NCBI RefSeq assembly: GCF_000496835.1
Contig: NZ_KI543236.1
Coordinates: forward strand, 1,250,776 to 1,297,960
DNA from: Thalassobacillus devorans MSP14
GTDB lineage: Bacteria > Bacillota > Bacilli > Bacillales > Halobacillaceae
Length of the DNA: 47,185 nt
Reading direction: 5' to 3'
The position numbers and the translations under genes were made by a program. Below are positions 41,229 through 47,185 of the stretch, piece after piece (positions within the stretch are counted from its first letter, which is position 1; every line of letters begins with the position of its first letter). Under the pieces are notes generated by a model. The model did not search any database, was not told the DNA's origin, and saw only the letters and a list, made by a program, of their open reading frames with translations.

Positions 41229-42005
41229 TTAGTTTCCATATTCATCATCTTCGAAATCCTGCTCCATAAATTGGCGATGATGCTTTAATTTTTTGCGATA
41301 CACCACGCGGGAAAGTATGATACTCACTTCATATAAGAAAATCAAAGGAACGGCTACTACCAGCTGTAAAATGAAATCAGGCGGCGAAATCATGGTCCCT
41401 ATGATGATCAAAACAAAATACGCATACTTTCTGATTTTCACTAACAAAACAGGGTTGATAACGCCCAGGCTTGTTAAAAACATCGTGATGATAGGTATTT
41501 CAAATAAGATGGCAAACGGGATGGTCACCCGAAACAGAAACTTGAAGTAACGATCGACTGTGAAAATTTCATTGAACATGCCATCATTCAATGACAACAA
41601 GAACGGAAGTATCAATTGGATAAAAATGACGTAACCAAAAGTCAACCCAGCTAAAAACAATAAAAATATAGCTGGGATATAAGAAAGAGAAACCTTTGTT
41701 TCTTTTGGCGTCAAAGCAGGTTTGACAAACAGCCAGATTTGCAGGCTCAGAATTGGCAGCGTACCAATCAAAGCGACAATGCTTGCCATTGTGAAATATA
41801 TCCAGATAATTTCACCCGGACTTGTTACATGTAAGTCGAATGCCAGGTCTCTGACAAAAAACTGATAAATATCTTTAATAAAAATGAATCCAGTAATAAA
41901 AAAGGCCACAAAAGAGACAAGCGTCCAAATGATCCGCTTTCGCAGTTCAGTCAAATGATCGGTCAAGTTCATTTCGACATCTTCTATTTGTTTCTCTTTT
42001 TTCAC
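41229..42005 (-). CDS. tatC: Twin-arginine translocase subunit TatC
   Basis: This 258-residue protein has six membrane helices. The N-terminus, MNLTDHLTELRKRIIW, carries the conserved HLxELRxR that binds the twin-arginine signal peptide; the motif FIQLILPFLLSL and the acidic tail EQDFEDDEYGN are also present. It exports folded proteins across the membrane together with TatA. I chose GTG 42005 as start because AGGAGG lies eight bases upstream. Two tatA genes lie upstream, separated by 214 nt. Confidence 0.95.
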   Translation of the reverse strand: MKKEKQIEDVEMNLTDHLTELRKRIIWTLVSFVAFFITGFIFIKDIYQFFVRDLAFDLHVTSPGEIIWIYFTMASIVALIGTLPILSLQIWLFVKPALTPKETKVSLSYIPAIFLLFLAGLTFGYVIFIQLILPFLLSLNDGMFNEIFTVDRYFKFLFRVTIPFAILFEIPIITMFLTSLGVINPVLLVKIRKYAYFVLIIIGTMISPPDFILQLVVAVPLIFLYEVSIILSRVVYRKKLKHHRQFMEQDFEDDEYGN

Positions 42006-42129
42006 CTTCCACACCTCCTGATGAACCGTTCCTATAAAAACCCAAACACTATGTATCAATGCCTGTTGACTAGACTAGCATGAAAGGATGTAATCTCCAT
42101 TTTGCAGGACTGTCAGGCTTTCAGCTCTA

Positions 42130-42165
42130 TTGCCGGGATACACGACAATTAATATCTCCCGACAA
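42130..42165 (-). other. Hairpin in the tatA-tatC gap
   Basis: TTGTCGGGA and TCCCGGCAA pair (one G-U) around an 18-nt loop without a T run. It could be an mRNA processing or stability element between tatA and tatC. Confidence 0.35.
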
Positions 42166-42219
42166 GTAAAGAAGATGCAAGGTCGCCCCTTACACCTTCA
42201 CCGTATACTTTATTATTTG

Positions 42220-42408
42220 TTATTTGTTTTCATTTTTATCGTCCGACTTTTTATCATCATCGGACATCATATCATTGGTGGCTTTCTTGAACTCTTTTAA
42301 GGAACTGCCTACCGCTTTACCTATTTCAGGCAGCTTGGATGGGCCAAAAATGACTAATGCAATAACCAAAATCAATATAAGACCAGGAACGCCGATGTTG
42401 CTGAACAT
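42220..42408 (-). CDS. tatA: Twin-arginine translocase TatA-type subunit, copy 2
   Basis: This 62-residue protein has one N-terminal membrane helix, the hinge [14 protein letters not shown], an amphipathic helix ([12 protein letters not shown]) and an acidic/lysine tail ([13 protein letters not shown]). TatA rings form the transport pore with TatC. The ATG at 42408 follows AGAGGTG. It is almost identical to copy 1 over the membrane helix and hinge, but its tail is shorter and different. Confidence 0.93.
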   Translation of the reverse strand: MFSNIGVPGLILILVIALVIFGPSKLPEIGKAVGSSLKEFKKATNDMMSDDDKKSDDKNENK

Positions 42409-42433
42409 AACTATCACCTCTAAGTGAGATTAT

Positions 42434-42649
42434 TTATTTGCCCGATGATTGGTGATCATCCTTGAAAGCTTGTTTTACTTCTTTAACGTCACTGGCTAAA
42501 TCGCCAGTCATATCTTTCGCTGACTTTTTAAATTCACTTAAAGTCTGGCCAGCAGCTTTACCTATTTCAGGAAGTTTTGATGGGCCGAAAATAACCAACG
42601 CAATGACTAAAATCAAAATCAACCCTGGTACACCGATACTTGATAACAT
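42434..42649 (-). CDS. tatA: Twin-arginine translocase TatA-type subunit, copy 1
   Basis: This 71-residue protein starts [20 protein letters not shown] and continues [21 protein letters not shown], the same order as copy 2. Its amphipathic helix is longer and its tail ([21 protein letters not shown]) differs. The ATG at 42649 is placed by analogy with copy 2, with GATGGTG six bases upstream. The two copies are 25 nt apart and clearly arose by tandem duplication. Confidence 0.93.
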   Translation of the reverse strand: MLSSIGVPGLILILVIALVIFGPSKLPEIGKAAGQTLSEFKKSAKDMTGDLASDVKEVKQAFKDDHQSSGK

Positions 42650-42829
42650 TCCTTTCACCATCCTTCCCAAAATAGAGTACATGATCGAAACTATTTCTCA
42701 TGGTCCCATTATAACGGTTCCGCACTTGAAATACTGTAGTTTTTTCACTGTTGTCATAAAATGTTCGATTGTTTATGCAAGTCTTGTCTCAAGCAACTAC
42801 ATTCTATCACGGAAAGCGAGCCATGTCTT

Positions 42830-43429
42830 TCAACTCTTGATTATTTTTACAATTTCCTGCGCTTTCTCATAGTCACTCGGGTAATTCATATTAAAAAAAT
42901 GCCGCTCCAGTTCAACTTTATCCATGGAGGGAAAATGGTCGACAAACACGGTATCTGCTTCGTCGAATAGCGCCTTCATGCTTCGCTTACCCTGCTTTAA
43001 CAGCTCTCCTGTTTTCTTATAAACCTCTGCTGAATAAACGCCTGACATCGGGTGGAATTTCCCATTGAAAACGGGAATGGCAATATCATGCCCCGCCACT
43101 TGTTGTTTCAAAACTGCATAGACATGAGGAGAAAGGAACGGAGTATCACAGGCGGATAGCAGGTAATAATCAGAGGAACGATAGTGAATGGCGGCATGCA
43201 GTCCCGCCATCGGCCCTTCTCCTTCAAATACATCCGGGTAAGAAGGAATGTCCACAAAAGAAAAGCGTTCCTTCCGGTTGGTGATGATCACCCTCTGATC
43301 TGTTACCTTTCGGAGTCTTTCATCCACCCATTGGACTGTCTTTAGTCCTCCCAGATTAAGCAATGCTTTATCGGTTCCCATTCTGCTTGACTGCCCGCCG
43401 GCTAGTAAGACACCGCAATAGTCAGGCAT
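42830..43429 (-). CDS. mobA: Molybdenum cofactor guanylyltransferase MobA
   Basis: This 199-residue nucleotidyltransferase links GMP to molybdopterin to make the guanine dinucleotide cofactor. The GTP-binding loop LLAGGQSSRMGTDKAL is at the N-terminus, and ACDTPFLSP (metal-binding Asp) and PMSGVYS follow. The ATG overlaps the dfrA stop (TAATG). The dinucleotide form of the cofactor is used by formate dehydrogenases and nitrate reductases, which fits with the Tat system next door. No other molybdopterin gene is in the window. Confidence 0.93.
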   Translation of the reverse strand: MPDYCGVLLAGGQSSRMGTDKALLNLGGLKTVQWVDERLRKVTDQRVIITNRKERFSFVDIPSYPDVFEGEGPMAGLHAAIHYRSSDYYLLSACDTPFLSPHVYAVLKQQVAGHDIAIPVFNGKFHPMSGVYSAEVYKKTGELLKQGKRSMKALFDEADTVFVDHFPSMDKVELERHFFNMNYPSDYEKAQEIVKIIKS

Positions 43430-43923
43430 TATCTAGTCACCCGGTCATACGTACGGAAATAATAATCATATGGATTTTTTTCATCCTTGATTCCTTTTTC
43501 TTCATGCGTCAATTTCCACTCATCTTCCTGGTACTCCGGGAAATAGGTATCTCCTTGAAATGTTTCATCGATGTAAGTCATATACATCCGATCTGTTTGA
43601 TCAAGGATCTGTTCAAATAATACACTCCCGCCGATGACAAACCACTCCGTATCAGGTTTTTCTTCATTCCACTTCACAATTTCGCTGATATTATGGATGA
43701 TCTTACACCCTGGCTGCTTGTAAGTCTCATCTTTTGTCAGGATGACATTCTCCCTTTTCGGTAATGGGCGGTTGAACGATTCATAGGTTTTCCTTCCCAT
43801 TATAATGGTATGTCCGATAGTTTTTTCTTTAAAAAATTTCAAATCATTCGGCAAATGCCAGGGCAGGTCATTGTCCTTTCCCATGACCCGATTCCGGTCC
43901 ATTGCAAATAGTAGTGATATCAT
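43429..43923 (-). CDS. dfrA: Dihydrofolate reductase
   Basis: This 164-residue enzyme regenerates tetrahydrofolate with NADPH. The signature GKDNDLPWHLPNDLKFFKE and the GRKTYES and VIGGSVLF segments are intact. The catalytic acid is Asp in the PNDL helix. The start at 43923 follows GGGAG seven bases away; an ATG two codons earlier overlaps that site. It lies 14 nt after thyA and is coupled to mobA. The thyA-dfrA pair is the usual folate arrangement. Confidence 0.95.
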   Translation of the reverse strand: MISLLFAMDRNRVMGKDNDLPWHLPNDLKFFKEKTIGHTIIMGRKTYESFNRPLPKRENVILTKDETYKQPGCKIIHNISEIVKWNEEKPDTEWFVIGGSVLFEQILDQTDRMYMTYIDETFQGDTYFPEYQEDEWKLTHEEKGIKDEKNPYDYYFRTYDRVTR

Positions 43924-43937
43924 TTCCATGCTCCCTT

Positions 43938-44897
43938 CTAAACAGCAACAGGTGCTTTAATGCCTGGATGTGGGTCGTACCCCTCTATTTTCATGTCTTC
44001 CATTTCAAAGTCAAAGATGGACGTCTTCTCTTGATTCAGTTTCAGCTTCGGAAATGCTTTCGGTTCCCGACTCAATTGGGTTTTCACCTGTTCGGTATGA
44101 TTCGTATATATATGAGCATCCCCCAAAGTATGGATAAACTCTCCCGGCTCTAGCCCGCACGTATGGGCTACCAGATAAGTCAACAGGGCGTAGCTTGCAA
44201 TATTGAACGGGACGCCGAGGAAGATATCTCCGCTGCGCTGATACAACTGGCAGGAAAGTTTTCCATCCGCCACATAGAATTGGAACATCGTATGACACGG
44301 CGGCAAAGCCATATTAGAAGGCACATCTTCCGGGTTCCATGCCGTAACGATATGTCTTCTGGAATCAGGGTTATTTTTGATATTTTCGATTACCTCCTGA
44401 AGCTGGTCCAATGTATCTCCCTGGGATGTTTTCCAGGCTCGCCATTGCTTGCCATATACAGAACCTAAGTTACCAAAAGTTTCCGCAAACCGATCATCGT
44501 CTAAAATCAACTGTTTGAAACGTTTCATCTGCTCCTGGTATATCGTGTTGAATGCTTCATCCTGTTGACTTCGAATACCGAAATCCGTCATATCAGGTCC
44601 ATCATATTCATCACTCTCGACCCATTTTTTAAAAGCCCATTCGTTCCAAATATTATTATTATGCTGTAAAAGATAACGAATATTGGTGTCACCTTGTATG
44701 AACCATAGTAATTCACTAGCTATCAGGCGGAAAGGGACACGCTTTGTGGTCAACAGTGGAAAACCTTCAGCCAGGTCGAACCGAAGTTGTTTACCAAAAG
44801 AGGAATATGTACCAGTTCCAGTCCGATCACCTTTTTTTGTTCCATTTTCCAATACATCCTGGCACATCTCTAAATAGCCCCGCTCTCCAGTTGTCAT
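43938..44897 (-). CDS. thyA: Thymidylate synthase (long ThyA type)
   Basis: This 319-residue enzyme makes dTMP from dUMP with methylene-tetrahydrofolate. The catalytic Cys is in [23 protein letters not shown] binds dUMP. It is longer than the 264-residue E. coli form because of an insertion in the small domain (about residues 85-140), as in lactobacilli and many bacilli. AAGGAGTG precedes the ATG. It is the first gene of thyA-dfrA-mobA. Confidence 0.96.
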   Translation of the reverse strand: MTTGERGYLEMCQDVLENGTKKGDRTGTGTYSSFGKQLRFDLAEGFPLLTTKRVPFRLIASELLWFIQGDTNIRYLLQHNNNIWNEWAFKKWVESDEYDGPDMTDFGIRSQQDEAFNTIYQEQMKRFKQLILDDDRFAETFGNLGSVYGKQWRAWKTSQGDTLDQLQEVIENIKNNPDSRRHIVTAWNPEDVPSNMALPPCHTMFQFYVADGKLSCQLYQRSGDIFLGVPFNIASYALLTYLVAHTCGLEPGEFIHTLGDAHIYTNHTEQVKTQLSREPKAFPKLKLNQEKTSIFDFEMEDMKIEGYDPHPGIKAPVAV

Positions 44898-44939
44898 ATC
44901 CAGTCACTCCTTGTCGAATTCTTTTCTCCCATTTTAACA

Positions 44940-45536
44940 TTATTCTGTGTACCACTCACGATAAAATTGTTTCAAGTACGCTTCCATAAATGCATGGCGT
45001 TCTACAGCAACCAACCTTGCAGACTCGGTATTCATTTTGTCCTTCAGGGTTAACAATTTATCATAAAAATGCTGAATGGATGTCCTTCCCTGTTGTTCAT
45101 CATAAATCAACTGACCTTTTGCCCCACCGAAAGCGAATGTCCGCGCAATACCTATTGCACCGATGGCGTCAAGACGGTCAGCATCCTGTACAATTCTGCC
45201 TTCGAGTGAATCAGGTACTTTTCCTTTTGAAAAAGATACATCCTCAATAGCCGCTTCGATGTCAGCGATTCTTTCAGCGGGCACATTAAGTTCTTTCAAA
45301 TAGTCGTTCATCACTTTTTGTGCATGCGTAGGATCATCAAATAATTTAGCATCTCCAATATCATGCAGCCATCCGGCTGCTTCGGCAAAAAAAGAATCTG
45401 CCCCTTCCTGTTCAGCCAGTTCCCGTGCTTGTCTGGCTACCCGTCTCATATGAAAGTAGTCATGCCCTGTTACATCGTCTTCAAACAATTCCTTAACATA
45501 GCATTCGATTTTTTCTATTACATTGCTTTCATTCAT
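44940..45536 (-). CDS. HD-domain phosphohydrolase (YpgQ-like)
   Basis: This 198-residue HD-superfamily protein has the metal-binding residues His in HDYFHMRRV, HD in AGWLHDIGD, and Asp in QDADRLDAIGAIG. The pattern and size match B. subtilis YpgQ, a nucleotide pyrophosphatase or phosphohydrolase. The substrate cannot be read here. AAGGAG precedes the ATG. It is upstream of thyA by 42 nt in the same direction and may be transcribed into it. Confidence 0.9.
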   Translation of the reverse strand: MNESNVIEKIECYVKELFEDDVTGHDYFHMRRVARQARELAEQEGADSFFAEAAGWLHDIGDAKLFDDPTHAQKVMNDYLKELNVPAERIADIEAAIEDVSFSKGKVPDSLEGRIVQDADRLDAIGAIGIARTFAFGGAKGQLIYDEQQGRTSIQHFYDKLLTLKDKMNTESARLVAVERHAFMEAYLKQFYREWYTE

Positions 45537-45623
45537 TAAACTTCTCCTTAAGAATTGGTTCTGTTAAATCTCAGTGTTGATTTTACAGTTAAGCTCCCGA
45601 TTGCTGGAGACTCAGCTTCAAGA

Positions 45624-45947
45624 TAGTTGGACCCGTTACCATGAGAGTAATGGGATGGTTGGAAACGACTTGCTTTCCAGCTTCATCGCCTAGACACTCG
45701 CGACATAAGCAGTCCATCAACGGGAAGAAAGAGCCCTTCCCATTTGCTGTTCTGCTTATGCGTGTCGTGCCTCCCAAGGCGATTACGCATTCATTTCTTT
45801 CCTGCGGGGGACCTGGCAAGCTTCTCGGGCTGCGCCCTGTGGGATCTCGCCTAGCCCCTTCTCCCGCGGGAGTCTCGCCGTTTCCCTTCCCATCCAGCGA
45901 GTTTAGTAATAAACGGCCCCTTCAAAAAGAGAAAGAATGTCCAACTA
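45624..45947 (-). repeat. Palindromic Bacillaceae-type repeat A (324 bp)
   Basis: The ends are the perfect inverted repeat TAGTTGGAC/GTCCAACTA. Inside, GGATGG with GGAAACG pairs with the other side (CGTTTCC, CCATCC), and a strong inner hairpin is built on CATAAGCAG/CTGCTTATG with GGGAAG/CTTCCC. On the minus strand it carries AACGGCGAGACTCCCGCGGG, the same core as repeat B. It is GC-rich compared with its surroundings. It is probably a non-autonomous mobile or RNA-structured repeat. Confidence 0.75.
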
Positions 45948-46026
45948 CCTTCATACTGTTGCATTTACAAAGTATACAAAGGGGACAGCGTCTTTTTTCA
46001 ACATCCTAGGGCGGTTTCACAAGTGT

Positions 46027-46195
46027 GATTTCGAGAACTTTCTATGGCAAGGTCCGGAGGGGAACGGCGAGACTCCTGCGGGATGAAAATGACAGGTGAG
46101 ACCCCGGAAGACGAAGTCTGAGGAGGCTCAGCGCATGCCCGCGGAAAGGGAGTCGTTCCCCACCGGACCGCTATTCAGACAAACATCTCGAAATC
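46027..46195 (+). repeat. Palindromic Bacillaceae-type repeat B (169 bp)
   Basis: This is a nested long hairpin. The outer arms GATTTCGAGA/TCTCGAAATC are a perfect 10-bp match. The next arms are GGTCCGGAGGGGAACG/CGTTCCCCACCGGACC with one mismatch. Inner arms are GACTCC/GGGAGTC and GCGGG/CCCGC. The core AACGGCGAGACTCCTGCGGG is shared with repeat A, which lies in the opposite orientation. Confidence 0.8.
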
Positions 46196-46261
46196 AAGTC
46201 TTCGACTTTACGGCCCTCCAGTCGAATGTTATGAAAATTCAACAATAACGTTTAACAAAGC

Positions 46262-47122
46262 CTAAAAGTTGAATAAGTCCATTTGTCTAGGGTTAAGATT
46301 TTCATAGTTTATATCCATCATGTCAATCAACTGTTTGGCATTAGCTGCAGCATCGCCGCCAGAATTATTATTAAAAAAGATGGTGATGTCCTTGGTTTGC
46401 TGCTCGAGTTTTTTTATATTTTCCACCCATTCTTCTAATTCTTCCTCGTTATACCGATAAAGAAAGCGAACAGCACGCCAGTCTTTACCTTCCCGGCCAT
46501 TGCGGTTCCATCCATGAACGTTCCGGCCGTGAAAGCGAATCAAGGTCTTTTCTGGATGGGTGGGTTCGAGGATCGTCGGCACTGAATTTTCTCCTGCCTG
46601 CGGTTCATCGACGATGGTATGAATCCATTTTTCTTCCTTCATGAAATCGAGCGTCTGTTGTTTATATTTTGGATCGAACCAGGACTGGTTACGGAACTCC
46701 AGTGCTAAAGGAAGATCAGGCAGCCACTCTCTGATTGTTTTCAGCTTTTTAATATGGGCTTTCCGGACATCGAACCACGGAGGAAACTGAAACAATAGTG
46801 CATTTAACTTGCCAGCCTCCACGACGGGCTGAATCGATTCCCGATATTCTTCCATTACCTCTTTCGCTTCCTGCATCGTCAGCTTAGAACGGTCGTGACC
46901 TGTCAGCTTTTGATAGGCTTTAATGACAAATGAAAAATTTTCAGGAGTCTGACTCAGCCACTTCCGATAATTTTTTTCAGGCTGAATCGCGTAAAAAGCT
47001 GTATCCACTTCCACAACCGGAAAATGAGAAGCATAAGCAGACAGCTTGTCTCCCGGGGCGACACGATCATCGTAGAGAATATCATGGTCCCCCCAGCCGG
47101 TTACTCCTATATTTATGGACAT
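46262..47122 (-). CDS. DUF72 family protein (YunF-like)
   Basis: This 286-residue TIM-barrel-like protein starts MSINIGVTGWGDHDILY and contains VVEVDTAFYAIQP, FVIKAYQKLTGHDR, LLFQFPPWF, LALEFRNQSWF and RFHGRN, with FFNNNSGGDAAANA near the end. These are the DUF72 motifs. The fold is related to sugar isomerase and endonuclease IV barrels, but no reaction has been assigned to my knowledge. AGGTGATAAACA precedes the ATG. The gene runs toward repeat B. Confidence 0.9.
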   Translation of the reverse strand: MSINIGVTGWGDHDILYDDRVAPGDKLSAYASHFPVVEVDTAFYAIQPEKNYRKWLSQTPENFSFVIKAYQKLTGHDRSKLTMQEAKEVMEEYRESIQPVVEAGKLNALLFQFPPWFDVRKAHIKKLKTIREWLPDLPLALEFRNQSWFDPKYKQQTLDFMKEEKWIHTIVDEPQAGENSVPTILEPTHPEKTLIRFHGRNVHGWNRNGREGKDWRAVRFLYRYNEEELEEWVENIKKLEQQTKDITIFFNNNSGGDAAANAKQLIDMMDINYENLNPRQMDLFNF

Positions 47123-47185
47123 TGTTTATCACCTCATACACTCCATGATTCTCTGATTGTAGCAAAAATCTCCCCGCTATTCAGC

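Larger units (their letters stand above)
45537..46261. other. Long intergenic region with two palindromic repeats
   Basis: The 725 nt hold no credible gene. They contain two GC-rich palindromic repeats in opposite orientation (45624-45947 and 46027-46195) and, before the first, GGTTCTGTTAAATC, which resembles an IS end. The open frames in this region are by-products of the GC-rich repeats. Confidence 0.75.

Noticed and set aside
43938-44897. Abnormal extension of thymidylate synthase
   Set aside because: The 319-residue form with a small-domain insertion is a known ThyA subtype in lactobacilli and bacilli.
45589-46009. ORFs of 76-122 codons in the repeat region
   Set aside because: They run across GC-rich palindromic repeats on both strands, have no ribosome binding site and encode low-complexity Pro/Ser/Arg-rich sequence.
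1-47185. CRISPR array, prophage or restriction system
   Set aside because: I saw no regularly spaced direct repeats, no phage structural or integrase genes, and no methylase or restriction gene pair.
1-47185. tRNA or rRNA genes
   Set aside because: No tRNA-like cloverleaf with GGTTCGAATCC-type T arms and no rRNA sequence was noticed in the gaps.

Overview
The window looks like chromosome from a low-GC, spore-forming Bacillaceae, probably a salt-tolerant genus of the Halobacillus/Thalassobacillus/Virgibacillus type. The evidence is the gene complement (YocH-like LysM/3D protein, two-headed dynamin, VrrA/YqfQ-like protein, YozE, DUF3231, YdjO plus cold-shock protein, T-box upstream of argS), strong AGGAGG ribosome binding sites, and two GC-rich palindromic repeats of a type common in these genera. 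The genus is inference from protein resemblance. Most genes lie on the minus strand.

Layout, left to right: terC-like membrane protein; S9 peptidase; a four-gene minus-strand operon (5926 down to 3296); cstA with promoter and CcpA-type site; a 776-bp internally deleted IS1182-type element inserted in a terminator loop; LysM/3D protein; ABC-F ATPase; YdjO and cold-shock protein; Cu/Zn-SOD-like protein; SurA-N lipoprotein; dynamin-like DynA; argS with its T-box; gamma-glutamylcyclotransferase and P1 peptidase; SplA-like protein and acylphosphatase; SDR, ferredoxin, histidine phosphatase and YtcJ-type amidohydrolase; a small membrane protein with a broken start; sfsA; MhqD-like hydrolase; AbrB-type and AI-2E-type membrane proteins; general stress protein; DUF3231; msrAB; VrrA/YqfQ; ung; small proteins; sbcDC; yozE; a Tat translocon (two tatA plus tatC); thyA-dfrA-mobA; an HD phosphohydrolase; a 725-bp repeat region; and a DUF72 protein.

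The most interesting locus is the operon at 5926-3296. Its first gene would normally be called as a 97-residue protein starting at 5842, but that ATG has no ribosome binding site. The same frame continues upstream through one TGA (5878-5876) to an ATG at 5926 that has an ideal AAAGGAGG eight bases away. The TGA is followed directly by a Cys codon and, 13 nt later, by a perfect 7-bp hairpin with a G-containing loop, which matches the geometry of a bacterial SECIS. The 125-residue product would carry a Sec-Cys pair after a first beta strand, like the Cys-Cys of ArsD-type metallochaperones. It is followed by a small protein ending in Cys-Cys-stop (cory-CC-star type), a cysteine-free ArsA/Get3-type ATPase, and a cysteine-free YogA-like oxidoreductase. 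I read this as a candidate selenoprotein/ArsA module for handling a soft metal or metalloid. The Sec reading is a hypothesis that rests on the sequence context.

Other points of note: two free-standing palindromic repeats (45624-45947 and 46027-46195) share core motifs with the leader of the deleted IS; the gene at 25720-26093 has an apparent one-base deletion straight after its natural start codon; the Cu/Zn-SOD-like protein has a tyrosine-rich N-terminus; and there are an unannotated 26-residue membrane peptide and an orphan plus-strand terminator.
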